This document shows positions 27,409 to 36,238 of a DNA stretch of 42,237 bases, piece after piece. This DNA comes from Desulfocapsa sp. GTDB lineage: Bacteria; Desulfobacterota; Desulfobulbia; Desulfobulbales; Desulfocapsaceae. Below the pieces are notes generated by a model, which was not told where the DNA came from, did no database searches, and was given only the letters and a program-made list of their open reading frames with translations. Made by a program: the position numbers and the translations under genes. The stretch lies in NCBI GenBank assembly GCA_021737265.1, contig JAIPEF010000007.1:1-42237 (forward strand), in the 5' to 3' direction. How positions within the stretch are numbered: the stretch's first letter is position 1; every line of letters begins with the position of its first letter.

Positions 27409-28980
27409 ATGAATACCGAAGCAGAACGAACAATCCTGGTGGTTGAAGATGATATCCTGATGCGCAAAAGTATTACTACTTTTCTGCAGGAAACGGGCTA
27501 CCATGTTCTCCAGGCCGAAGACGGACAGAAAGGGTTGGATACGTTTCGTCGTCAGGCGCCGGATCTTGTCCTGCTCGATCTACGCATGCCGAGAATGGAC
27601 GGCCTGGAAGTACTGGAGGCCATAACCAAAGAAACGACCGAAATACCAGTGATTATTGTTTCCGGTGCGGGCTCCATAAGTGATGCTATCAAGACCTTAA
27701 CCTTGGGGGCATGGGATTATGTCACCAAGCCGATCACTGACCTGGCCCTGCTTAAACATGCCGTTACCAAGTCATTTGAACGGGCCGAAATGATCCAGGA
27801 GAACAGACGATACCAGAACCATCTTGAAGAAGAGGTGAAAAAAAGAACTACCGAACTGCACCAGTCTCAGAAGCTGGAGGCAATCGGTACACTGGCTGGC
27901 GGTATCGCCCACGACTTCAACAATATCCTGTCCGCAATTCTTGGTTATACCGAGATGGCAAAAGGGGCTCTTCCCGCAGACAGTCAACCGGCCAAAGACC
28001 TGGGAAAAGTGATCACAGCAGGAAACCGGGCTGCAGAACTGGTGAAACAGCTCCTGACATTCAGCCGCCAGGGAGAACAGGAATTACAGCCGGTTCGAAT
28101 CCAATACGTCATCCAAGAGACGTTGAAACTGCTCCATGCTTCCATCCCGACAACGATTGAAATCCGAGAGGATATTGACTACAGCTGCGCTCCGATTCTG
28201 GCAGATTCCACCCGGATCCATCAGATCTTACTCAATCTCTGTACCAATGCCAAATCTGCCATGCTTGGGAAAGGCGGGATATTGAGTGTTTCTTTATCGG
28301 AGGTCGAATCCCCTGAGACCGAACTTGGAGTCAAAGACGGTACATACCTGATTCTCAGGGTTGGTGACACCGGCCATGGAATGGACAGAGACACCATGGC
28401 CAAAATATTTGATCCCTTCTTTACCACAAAGGCACGAGGTGAAGGTACCGGCCTGGGATTGGCAGTTGTCCATGGCATAGTAACAAAGCTTGGAGGACAG
28501 ATAACCGTTTCCAGTAAACCAGGCAAGGGAAGCATTTTTCAACTTTATTTTCCCGTAGTTGGCATAGAGGAATCTGTCAAAGAGAAGGACAGCACTCCTG
28601 TTGTTGGCGGAAAGGAACGTATCCTTGTGGTGGATGATGAAGCTGAGCTTGCAGAGATGATACAGCGAATGCTCACTGAACTCGGATACAATGTCACCTC
28701 TTTTGCGAACAGCGCCGAGGCCTTACAAGAGTTTACACGGGATACCGAGGCCTATGACCTGGTTATCAGCGACATGACCATGCCGGTACTCACCGGTACG
28801 GAACTGGCCCGAAAAATACTCTCTGCGAAACCCGGTATACCGATAATTCTCTGTACCGGCTTCAGCGAGATAATGGATGAAAAAAAAGCCAAAGCAATGG
28901 GTATCCGGGAATATATTATGAAACCTGTTATCAAAAGCGAGCTGGCTAAAAGAGTGCGAAAGGTGCTGGATAATGGCTAA
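27409..28980 (+). CDS. REC-HisKA-HATPase-REC hybrid sensor kinase
   Basis: REC1 LVLLDLRMPRMDG; H-box GTLAGGIAHDFNNILSAILGY; N-box NLCTNAKSAM; G1 VGDTGHGMD; G2 GEGTGLGLAVVHG; REC2 LVISDMTMPV. ATG at 27409; the ORF begins upstream with TTG at 27382. Confidence 0.92.
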   Translation: MNTEAERTILVVEDDILMRKSITTFLQETGYHVLQAEDGQKGLDTFRRQAPDLVLLDLRMPRMDGLEVLEAITKETTEIPVIIVSGAGSISDAIKTLTLGAWDYVTKPITDLALLKHAVTKSFERAEMIQENRRYQNHLEEEVKKRTTELHQSQKLEAIGTLAGGIAHDFNNILSAILGYTEMAKGALPADSQPAKDLGKVITAGNRAAELVKQLLTFSRQGEQELQPVRIQYVIQETLKLLHASIPTTIEIREDIDYSCAPILADSTRIHQILLNLCTNAKSAMLGKGGILSVSLSEVESPETELGVKDGTYLILRVGDTGHGMDRDTMAKIFDPFFTTKARGEGTGLGLAVVHGIVTKLGGQITVSSKPGKGSIFQLYFPVVGIEESVKEKDSTPVVGGKERILVVDDEAELAEMIQRMLTELGYNVTSFANSAEALQEFTRDTEAYDLVISDMTMPVLTGTELARKILSAKPGIPIILCTGFSEIMDEKKAKAMGIREYIMKPVIKSELAKRVRKVLDNG

Positions 28981-30382
28981 AATCCTGGTGATTGATGATG
29001 ATGCCATGCTCTCCACCATGCTCGTCGACCAGTTGGATCGTATTGGACATGCCGCCACAGGTGTTTCGACACTGACCGACGGGGTGAATATGGTCGGAAA
29101 GGATGATTTTGACGTTGTCTTCCTCGACGTACAGTTGCCAGACGGCAACGGTCTGGAATTCCTGCCAGAATTTAAAGCTGCTCCTTCGTCACCGGAAGTG
29201 ATTATCATGACAGGAAAAGGTGACCCCGATGGAGCAGAAAAAGCCATCACCAGTGGTGCCTGGGCGTACATTGAGAAACCACACGTTGTCAGAGATCTCC
29301 TTCTCCATCTTACCAGGGCCCTTCAGTACCGGGAGGAGACCAAGCGAATCAAGAAGATACCGGTCGCACTGAAAAGGGGAGATATCATAGGCAGCAGTAA
29401 CGAGATTGCTGCCTGCCTGGACATGGTTGCCAAATCTGCTGCCAGTGAGGTCAGTGTCCTGATAACAGGTGAAACAGGGACTGGCAAAGAGCTCTTTGCC
29501 TGGGCAATCCATGAAAACAGCAACCGTGTGCAGAGTAACTTTGTTATCGTTGATTGCGCTGCCTTACCGGAAACCCTCATTGAATCCACGCTGTTCGGAT
29601 ATAGCAAGGGGGCTTTCACCGGTGCCGACAACTACAGGGATGGGTTGATCAAGCATGCTGACGGAGGGACGCTCTTTCTTGATGAGGTTGGAGAGCTGCC
29701 CTTAAATACTCAGAAAACTTTTTTGCGGGTATTGCAGGAACACCGCTACCGTCCCGTTGGCTCTTCCCGGGAAAAACACAGCGATTTCAGATTGGTTGCG
29801 GCAAGCAACCGTAATCTTGAAGAGTGCGTGCAGGCGGGAACCTTTCGCAGTGATCTGCTTTTTCGCCTGCAGGCATTTTCCATTACCCTACCACCTCTTA
29901 AGACGAGGATTAGCGATATTCGGGAACTGACCACTTTTTATATTGAAAAGCTTTGCAAACGCTACGGCCGGGAAACAAAGGGTATTGCCCCTGATTTTAT
30001 AGAGGCCCTTTCTGCCTACGATTGGCCTGGCAATATCAGAGAGCTGTTCCAGGTTCTCGAACTGGTGCTCGCCAACGCTATTCAGAGTCCGACTCTCTTT
30101 TCCTATCACCTTCCGAAGCAATTTCGTATTTTACAGGCCCAGGCAGGAATTCAAGGCGCTCAACCAAGCCCTTCCAGTTCAGAAGGCCCCCCTCTATTCG
30201 ACAGATTCCCCTCTTGGCGGCAGAACAAAGAATGCCGGGAAAAAGAATATGTGCAGCAATTAATGCTTCATTCAAAGGGAAGTATCAAAGAGGCCTGCAG
30301 AATATGCAAACTCTCCAGGACCCGTCTCTACCAACTCCTTCATAAGTACGATTTGTACTCCACCACAGCCAACGGCAAATAA
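28973..30382 (+). CDS. NtrC-family sigma-54-dependent response regulator
   Basis: REC FDVVFLDVQLPDGNG; Walker A GETGTGKELFA; GYSKGAFTGA; LFLDEVGELPL; C-terminal HTH GSIKEACRICKLSRTRLYQLLHKY. Confidence 0.94.
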   Translation: MAKILVIDDDAMLSTMLVDQLDRIGHAATGVSTLTDGVNMVGKDDFDVVFLDVQLPDGNGLEFLPEFKAAPSSPEVIIMTGKGDPDGAEKAITSGAWAYIEKPHVVRDLLLHLTRALQYREETKRIKKIPVALKRGDIIGSSNEIAACLDMVAKSAASEVSVLITGETGTGKELFAWAIHENSNRVQSNFVIVDCAALPETLIESTLFGYSKGAFTGADNYRDGLIKHADGGTLFLDEVGELPLNTQKTFLRVLQEHRYRPVGSSREKHSDFRLVAASNRNLEECVQAGTFRSDLLFRLQAFSITLPPLKTRISDIRELTTFYIEKLCKRYGRETKGIAPDFIEALSAYDWPGNIRELFQVLELVLANAIQSPTLFSYHLPKQFRILQAQAGIQGAQPSPSSSEGPPLFDRFPSWRQNKECREKEYVQQLMLHSKGSIKEACRICKLSRTRLYQLLHKYDLYSTTANGK

Positions 30383-30902
30383 TCCGCACCTGTTCCGGGC
30401 AAGTTCAGCAATCTATCAGGAGGCTGTCCAAATGGAGTTATCGGCCATCCAGGAAATCACCACCAGTTTCTGAATAATTCACGCAGGAACGGTTGAACCT
30501 CTTAGGGTCCTCCTGGAAGTGGAGGGTTTATTGATGAACAATACGTTTACATCGTACACAATAGTTGACAATTTCCTCCTTCCCTGATTGCCACCCCCAA
30601 CACCTTCCTCACCTAACATTTTGTTTTCAATCTGTTTATACGTTTTGAGTACCAGCCCGCAGATTATGGCATGCATCATGCAAAAGAAACAGTAAAGCTT
30701 GAAGCATTTACCTCTCAAAATAGTATTGAGACAGTGACAAGGTTGCCAAACTCAATAATTGACATCGTCATTAACCACATAAAGGAGGCACCACAAACGT
30801 GTAAGTATGATCGTGAGCAACTTCCCAGTCTAGAATTAATTAGAGTTTAGATTGTGAAGTCAGAGTTTACGCGAAAAAAGTTGGTGAAAAAGGAGCAAGA
30901 TC

Positions 30903-31388
30903 ATGGAAAATAACAATAAAACCAAAATATTAATCGCCGAAGATGACAAAATATTACGTAAAACTGTTGCATGGTTTATTGCACAAAATGACTATATACC
31001 TTTGGAAGCTGAAGATGGACACGAGGCATTGAAGATTTTCAGGCAGGTGCGGCCGGCATTGATTTTGACAGACCTTCAAATGCCCGTCATGAGTGGTTTT
31101 GCTCTGCTTCAGGCGGTGTCTATAGAGTCACCAAGAACACCAGTGATTATTTTTTCAGGCGCCGGAGAAAAGCATGATGTGATTAGTGCCCTTCGCTACG
31201 GTGCCGTTGATTATATTTCAAAGCCGGTTGAAGATGCTGACTTTTTGATGGATAGAATTGAAAAAGCCCTGCTAAAGGCACAGTGTAGAGACAAATCTGA
31301 ATCAGAGTCTGATATTGGAGTCTGGAGTTTCAGCCACGCAGCCATTGAAACAATTCAATTTAAAAAAGACCACACTAGTACACTGTAA
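30903..31388 (+). CDS. Single-domain response regulator (CheY-like)
   Basis: KILIAEDDKILRK..LILTDLQMPVMSGF..VIIFSGAG..YISKPVED. Confidence 0.88.
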   Translation: MENNNKTKILIAEDDKILRKTVAWFIAQNDYIPLEAEDGHEALKIFRQVRPALILTDLQMPVMSGFALLQAVSIESPRTPVIIFSGAGEKHDVISALRYGAVDYISKPVEDADFLMDRIEKALLKAQCRDKSESESDIGVWSFSHAAIETIQFKKDHTSTL

Positions 31389-31408
31389 GGCTTATATCTT
31401 CTCATCGA

Positions 31409-31515
31409 AGTCATCCTCGAGGGAGTTAAGCGGGGATCCAGAGCTGAGCTAAATTCCTGGATACCCGATAACGCTTGTCCCAGTATGTTTTAAGCAGGGA
31501 GCACTCGGGTATGAT
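31409..31515. repeat. Degenerate copies of the second hairpin repeat family
   Basis: gtcatcctcgagggagttaagcggggatccag and cctggatacccgataacg...gcactcgggtatgatgg. Confidence 0.55.
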
Positions 31516-31650
31516 GGACAAACCCAAAACGGCACATTAAAAGTAAAGACAGGACTGTTCTTTTTCTGGCGCCAGGACCATACCTTCCCACCTATTCGCG
31601 AATGACAAAAAAAAGGAGCCGGCCATCTCTGGTTCACTCCTTGAATTTAC

Positions 31651-31727
31651 TGGTACGCCAAGCAGGGTTCGAACCTGCGACCTACGGCTTAGAAGGCCGT
31701 TGCTCTATCCAGCTGAGCTATTGGCGC
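31651..31727 (-). tRNA. tRNA-Arg (anticodon TCT), CCA encoded
   Basis: GCGCCAATAGCTCAGCTGGATAGAGCAACGGCCTTCTAAGCCGTAGGTCGCAGGTTCGAACCCTGCTTGGCGTACCA; cloverleaf folds, anticodon loop CTTCTAA. Confidence 0.97.
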
Positions 31728-31981
31728 ATATTCCCCTCTGCTATACGATATCGTACATAAAAAATCAACCTCATTCTTGAAAGAGATATTTCCTTCCTTT
31801 TAATTCTTCCGGGTACCCTGTACAGTACAATGTATAGTGTCTCCTCACACTTGCAATACCTGAAACAGTTCGTCAATCATGGGCTTTTTTTTTATTGAAA
31901 AGATCATTTTATTCACTTGACGAGGCCATTTTAATAGGCAATCCTAGTTTATGCTTTTTATGTGATTTCAGGGTGTAACAA

Positions 31982-31998
31982 ATATCTGTGACAGATAT
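31982..31998. other. 17-nt perfect palindrome
   Basis: ATATCTGT-G-ACAGATAT. Confidence 0.6.
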
Positions 31999-32080
31999 CA
32001 TGTCATCCCCTCGGAACAAAACATGAAACCAAAAGAGCCTTAACCTTATCATTTCCAACCTTTTCTGATAGAATTCTTCT

Positions 32081-32130
32081 TGATGGCGTCGTATTTATCC
32101 ATCAGAAATCGAAGTTTTTACGAGTTTATC
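32081..32130 (+). repeat. Dispersed palindromic element copy R7 (short form)
   Basis: TGATGGCGTCGTATTTATCCATCAGAAATCGAAGTTTTTACGAGTTTATC. Confidence 0.8.
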
Positions 32131-32191
32131 CTTTTTGAGATAGCGTATGGTGTTTGCATAGCAACAGGGAATACCGGACAAAAGGAATATT

Positions 32192-33139
32192 ATGAAGCTG
32201 GCGTGTCGATTTCTCTTTTTCATTGTTGTTTGCTGCCCCCTTTCACTAACAGGGTGTGGCTCCAACTGTGTAAAAGGAAATTGCTCCAATGGTACGGGAA
32301 CACTCATCCTCGATACTGGCGAACACTACCAGGGGACATGGAAGGGAGGAAAACTACACGGCCAGGGAACCTTCACCGAAGCAAATGGCGATACGTACAC
32401 AGGCCACTGGGTCTCTGGAAAGAAACAGGGTCACGGCATTGCCACCAGGGCTGATGGACATCGTTATGAAGGCAACTGGCGAAATGACAAAGTAGACGGC
32501 AAAGGCCAAATCACCTTTGCCAATGGTGACCTATTTGAAGGTACCTGGCAGGAAGGGAAAAAGCATGGACCGGGCCGGTTCACTTATGGCAATGGCAACA
32601 CTTATGAAAGTGAATGGCGCGAAGATGTTGATGTTGGAAAGGGAGTTTTCATAACAGCGTCAGGTGAACTTTACGTTGATGCCTGCATAAGGGGTGACTG
32701 CCGTAATGGTCATGGTGTAGCTACCAAGTCAAACGGAGAGCACTATACCGGAGAGTGGTTAAATGGACTGAAAAATGGCCATGGAACGTTAATTTATGGA
32801 AATGGCGACACCTACACCGGACAGTGGAAAGATGACAAGGAGAATGGCTACGGAACCTTTCGCAAAACAGACGGCAGCAGTTATGTCGGCAACTGGAAAA
32901 ATGGAGTGTGGGATGGGCATGGCACTTACCAATCTGCAAGTAGAGGCCGTTTTGTCGGGGAGTGGCAAAATGGAAAAATGCACGGCTATGGAACGATAAA
33001 CATGCCCAACGGCAACCAATATATAGGCAACTGGAAGAATGGAATGAAGCATGGCCGTGGAACTCTGCTTTTTACCGGTGGCTTTAAATATGTTGGCGAA
33101 TGGAAGAATGATAAGATGATCGAGATATATCCTCGATAG
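32192..33139 (+). CDS. MORN-repeat lipoprotein
   Basis: Lipobox PLSLTGC; about 11 tandem YxGxWxxGxxxGxGxxxxxdG repeats. Confidence 0.9.
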   Translation: MKLACRFLFFIVVCCPLSLTGCGSNCVKGNCSNGTGTLILDTGEHYQGTWKGGKLHGQGTFTEANGDTYTGHWVSGKKQGHGIATRADGHRYEGNWRNDKVDGKGQITFANGDLFEGTWQEGKKHGPGRFTYGNGNTYESEWREDVDVGKGVFITASGELYVDACIRGDCRNGHGVATKSNGEHYTGEWLNGLKNGHGTLIYGNGDTYTGQWKDDKENGYGTFRKTDGSSYVGNWKNGVWDGHGTYQSASRGRFVGEWQNGKMHGYGTINMPNGNQYIGNWKNGMKHGRGTLLFTGGFKYVGEWKNDKMIEIYPR

Positions 33140-33356
33140 TACATTTTGTCTCTGAAGTTACTAATGGACAAAAAAAAATGAACAGTCGCATCTTAAAATC
33201 TTATAGCAATTTCCCAGGAGTGCTCTTTACCCATAAGTTGCTCATCCGCAGGTATGGGTGTCGGAGGCCCCGAAGGGGTCAGGTATTATAGCCGGTGTGC
33301 GTGAGCCACCGGTCTTGAATCCACCTCACCACCTGTCCTGAAGGGACAGTGTTATT

Positions 33357-33453
33357 TGATGGCGTTGTATTTATCCCCCGCAAGGGAGGACTGAAAAGAG
33401 TACCCTTTTTTCGGGTGAAAACTCTCCATCTGCTTCGTTGCTGCATTTTTTAT
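33357..33453 (+). repeat. Dispersed palindromic element copy R8 (left half only)
   Basis: TGATGGCGTTGTATTTATCCCCCGCAAGGGAGGACTGAAAAGAGTACCC...GTTGCTGCATTTTTT. Confidence 0.85.
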
Positions 33454-33507
33454 TTTGCTGTAACGAAGAGCTTGGGCGAATAGGCAATTTTTCAAGGTAT
33501 GCGCTCA

Positions 33508-35835
33508 TCAATCTTCCCCCACAGGTTTCCAGACCGGACCAGTAGCTGTATCAATGATCTGAATGCCACGACGAATCAGTTCATCCCGTACCTCATCCGC
33601 TGCCTGCCAGTCTTTCTCCAGGCGGGCTTTTTCCCGCCGCTGAATCAGCGCATTGACAGGCGGTGCGAGTGGGCAGCCTTTCAAACGGAAGATATGCAGA
33701 ATCTCATTGATCTTACGCAAGCTTTCCAGAATATATTTTTTCTGGTCCCCATCCAGATGATTGACATGGAGGATCGGATTAGTCTGCTTGATAAACTTAT
33801 ACACAGCACCCATCCCCTTTGACACATTGAGATCATCATCCATGGCCTCAAAAAACTGCTCTTCCATGGCTGAGACATAGGCCGCAACTTCAGGATGTGG
33901 TTTGCCGGGGGGCAGGCAGAGCAGTTTGCAGGTAAATTCATCAATCCTGCGCAGGGCTGTCCGCACAGTGGTCAGCCGGCGAAAGGAAAAGTTAATCGGC
34001 TTACGATAGTGAACGGAAAGCAGCATAAAGCGAACATCACGAGGACTAAAGCCGCGCAGCATAACATCTTTTAAGGTGATTATATTACCGGCCTCTGCAG
34101 ACATCTTTTTCCCGTCCACCAGCAACAGTTCAGAATGGAGCCAGTACCTGGCCAAAGGTTTGCCGGTAAGGGCTTCGGCAATGGCTATCTCGTTTTCATG
34201 ATGGGGGAAAATCAGATTACGGCTGGAGGTATGAATATCCATGGTCTCACCCAGGTATCTGGTCGACATTGCAGAACATTCAATATGCCATCCCGGGCGA
34301 ACATTTCCCCAGTCGGTCTCATAAAAAATCCCTTCTTTCAACTCTGCCAGGGTGGAACGCTTGAGCAGGGTGAAATCGCGGGGATTATCCTTCTCATAGT
34401 TATCCAGGTCAACCGTCCGCCCCAACTGAATCTTACCAAGATCAATGCCGGAAAGGCGCCCGTAATTCTTGAATTTTGAAATATCAAAATAGATTGAACC
34501 GTGCTTTTCATAGGCAAAGCCTTTGTGCAGCAATTCATGGGTGATCTCGATCATGTCAGCCACATGCTCGGAGGCCTTGGGATAATTTGTTGCCTGCTTT
34601 ACAGCCAGTGCCTCAATATCCTCCATAAAACCATCAATATACTTGGTGGTAAATTCCTGCAGCGACTTCTTGGCAGCCCTTGCCCCTTCAATGGTATTAT
34701 CATCCAGATCGGTGAAATTCATACAGGAGTTCACCTCGAACCCCTTATGCTCAAGGTAGCGGGTGATGAGGTCCGACACCACAAAACGTCTGCACAGAGA
34801 AAGATTGGCCGGTTCATAAGCCGTTGGCCCGCAGGTATAAAAGGTGACCGACTTTTCCTGCTGCGCTTGGAATTCATCCTTCTTTTTCGTCAAGGTGTTG
34901 AAAAAACAGAGGCTGGTTTTTTTTTCTTCCACCTTGTTTTTTCTGGTAAAAAGGGGGGTCGAAAGATAGCGTTCACCACCATCCGGGATAATGACCACAA
35001 CAAATCCATCTTCCAGCTCTTTGACCAGATCAAGGGCAGAATACATGGCCGCACCACTGCTCATGCCGACCAGCATCCCTTCTTTTCTGGCTAAAAGCCG
35101 AGCCATGCGAAAGGCATCCTCATCATGAACATTAACTATGCTGTCCGGCAAAGACTTGTCAAATATTCCGGGCCGATAGGACTCCTTCATATTTTTCAGT
35201 CCCTGAATTTTGTGGCCAAGGAAGGGCTCTACCGCAATAATTTTCACATCAGGATGCTTTTCATGAAACCACTTGCAAAGCCCCATCACTGTCCCGGATG
35301 TGCCCAGAGTAGCAACCACGTGGGTTACTTTCCCCTCTGTCTGCTCCCATATTTCCGGTGCGGTATGTTGATAATGGGCCATCCAGTTTGCTTCGTTATT
35401 AAACTGGTCAGTCAGATAATAACGATCCGGAAACTCGCGGGCCATATCATAGGCCTTCTCTATAGCACCATCAGTACTCCTTTTTGCCGGTGTAAGAAGA
35501 ATCTCAGCACCATAGGCCTGCATGATTTTTCGACGCTCAAGGGATGCGGATTCGGGCATGACCAATTGACAGCGATACCCTTTTGCGGCACAGACCATGG
35601 CCAGACCGATGCCGGTATTACCACTGGTTGCTTCAAGGACGATTTTATCCTCTGTCAACTCGCCGCTGGACTCTCCCGCCTCAACAAGGGACAATGATAT
35701 TCGTTCCTTTACTGATCCACCTGGATTTTTAGACTCCAGCTTTCCATAGATAGGAACCTGAGTAGGGTTCAGCCGATTAATGCGAACCAGAGGAGTATTG
35801 CCGATTGCATCTAAGATAGTATTACAGAGAGTCAT
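33508..35835 (-). CDS. Fusion of PLP-dependent cysteine synthase and cysteinyl-tRNA synthetase-like domain (HIGH/KMSKS degenerate)
   Basis: N-half: ILDAIGNTPLVRINRL, NPGGSVKERI (PLP Lys), EATSGNTGIGLAM, LGTSGTVMG. C-half: FYTCGPTAYEPANLSLCRRFVVSDLITRYL, GWHIECSAMSTRYLGETMDIHTSSRNLIFPHHENEIA, LLVDGKKMSAEAGNIITLKD. Confidence 0.92.
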   Translation of the reverse strand: MTLCNTILDAIGNTPLVRINRLNPTQVPIYGKLESKNPGGSVKERISLSLVEAGESSGELTEDKIVLEATSGNTGIGLAMVCAAKGYRCQLVMPESASLERRKIMQAYGAEILLTPAKRSTDGAIEKAYDMAREFPDRYYLTDQFNNEANWMAHYQHTAPEIWEQTEGKVTHVVATLGTSGTVMGLCKWFHEKHPDVKIIAVEPFLGHKIQGLKNMKESYRPGIFDKSLPDSIVNVHDEDAFRMARLLARKEGMLVGMSSGAAMYSALDLVKELEDGFVVVIIPDGGERYLSTPLFTRKNKVEEKKTSLCFFNTLTKKKDEFQAQQEKSVTFYTCGPTAYEPANLSLCRRFVVSDLITRYLEHKGFEVNSCMNFTDLDDNTIEGARAAKKSLQEFTTKYIDGFMEDIEALAVKQATNYPKASEHVADMIEITHELLHKGFAYEKHGSIYFDISKFKNYGRLSGIDLGKIQLGRTVDLDNYEKDNPRDFTLLKRSTLAELKEGIFYETDWGNVRPGWHIECSAMSTRYLGETMDIHTSSRNLIFPHHENEIAIAEALTGKPLARYWLHSELLLVDGKKMSAEAGNIITLKDVMLRGFSPRDVRFMLLSVHYRKPINFSFRRLTTVRTALRRIDEFTCKLLCLPPGKPHPEVAAYVSAMEEQFFEAMDDDLNVSKGMGAVYKFIKQTNPILHVNHLDGDQKKYILESLRKINEILHIFRLKGCPLAPPVNALIQRREKARLEKDWQAADEVRDELIRRGIQIIDTATGPVWKPVGED

Positions 35836-35929
35836 ATTTTAAGAGGAAAAACCCCATTTATTCATGAATGTCAGTGAGTTAATTGAGCAACAGCTTACAA
35901 TTGCAGATAGCTGAGTACTATATCCCTTC

Positions 35930-35964
35930 TTTAAGGTGAAAAGCTACAAATACGACACCATCAA
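35930..35964 (-). repeat. Dispersed palindromic element fragment abutting R9
   Basis: Reverse complement TTGATGGTGTCGTATTTGTAGCTTTTCACCTTAAAGAAGGG. Confidence 0.6.
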
Positions 35965-35966
35965 AG

Positions 35967-36125
35967 TTGATGGCGTCGTAAAAACTCTCCATCTGCTTCG
36001 TTGCTGCATTTTTTATTTAATTTCGACGTACCTTAGTACGCCGAAATTAAATAAAAAATACGCGCCTCGCATATGAAGCTTTTTACTTAGCCATCCTAGG
36101 TTTGAGGTTTTTACGAGTTTATCAA
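35967..36125 (+). repeat. Dispersed palindromic element copy R9 (near full length, long perfect hairpin)
   Basis: TTGATGGCGTCGTAAAAACTC...ATTTTTTATTTAATTTCGACGTAC(36008-36031)-CTTA-GTACGCCGAAATTAAATAAAAAAT(36036-36059)...TTTTTACGAGTTTATCAA; 24-nt arms with a single mismatch. Confidence 0.9.
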
Positions 36126-36238
36126 AGTTGAACAGAATTCCATTCTATTGCTATTTAGCTTTGGACGCAAGCAGGGAAAGCAGTGATTAACTACCGATTG
36201 AAAACTGACGACTGAACACTGCAAACTGCAAATTGTCT

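Noticed and set aside
30479-30718. 79-aa minus-strand ORF resembling a possible transposase tail
   Set aside because: Could not match any transposase motif with confidence; no inverted repeats found.
30671-30850. 59-codon plus-strand ORF (MHHAKETVKLEAFTSQNSIETVTRLPNSIIDIVINHIKEAPQT..)
   Set aside because: Codons look plausible but there is no RBS and no family; insufficient support.
34501-35697. 197-aa and 190-aa plus-strand ORFs
   Set aside because: Antisense to the cysteine synthase fusion gene.
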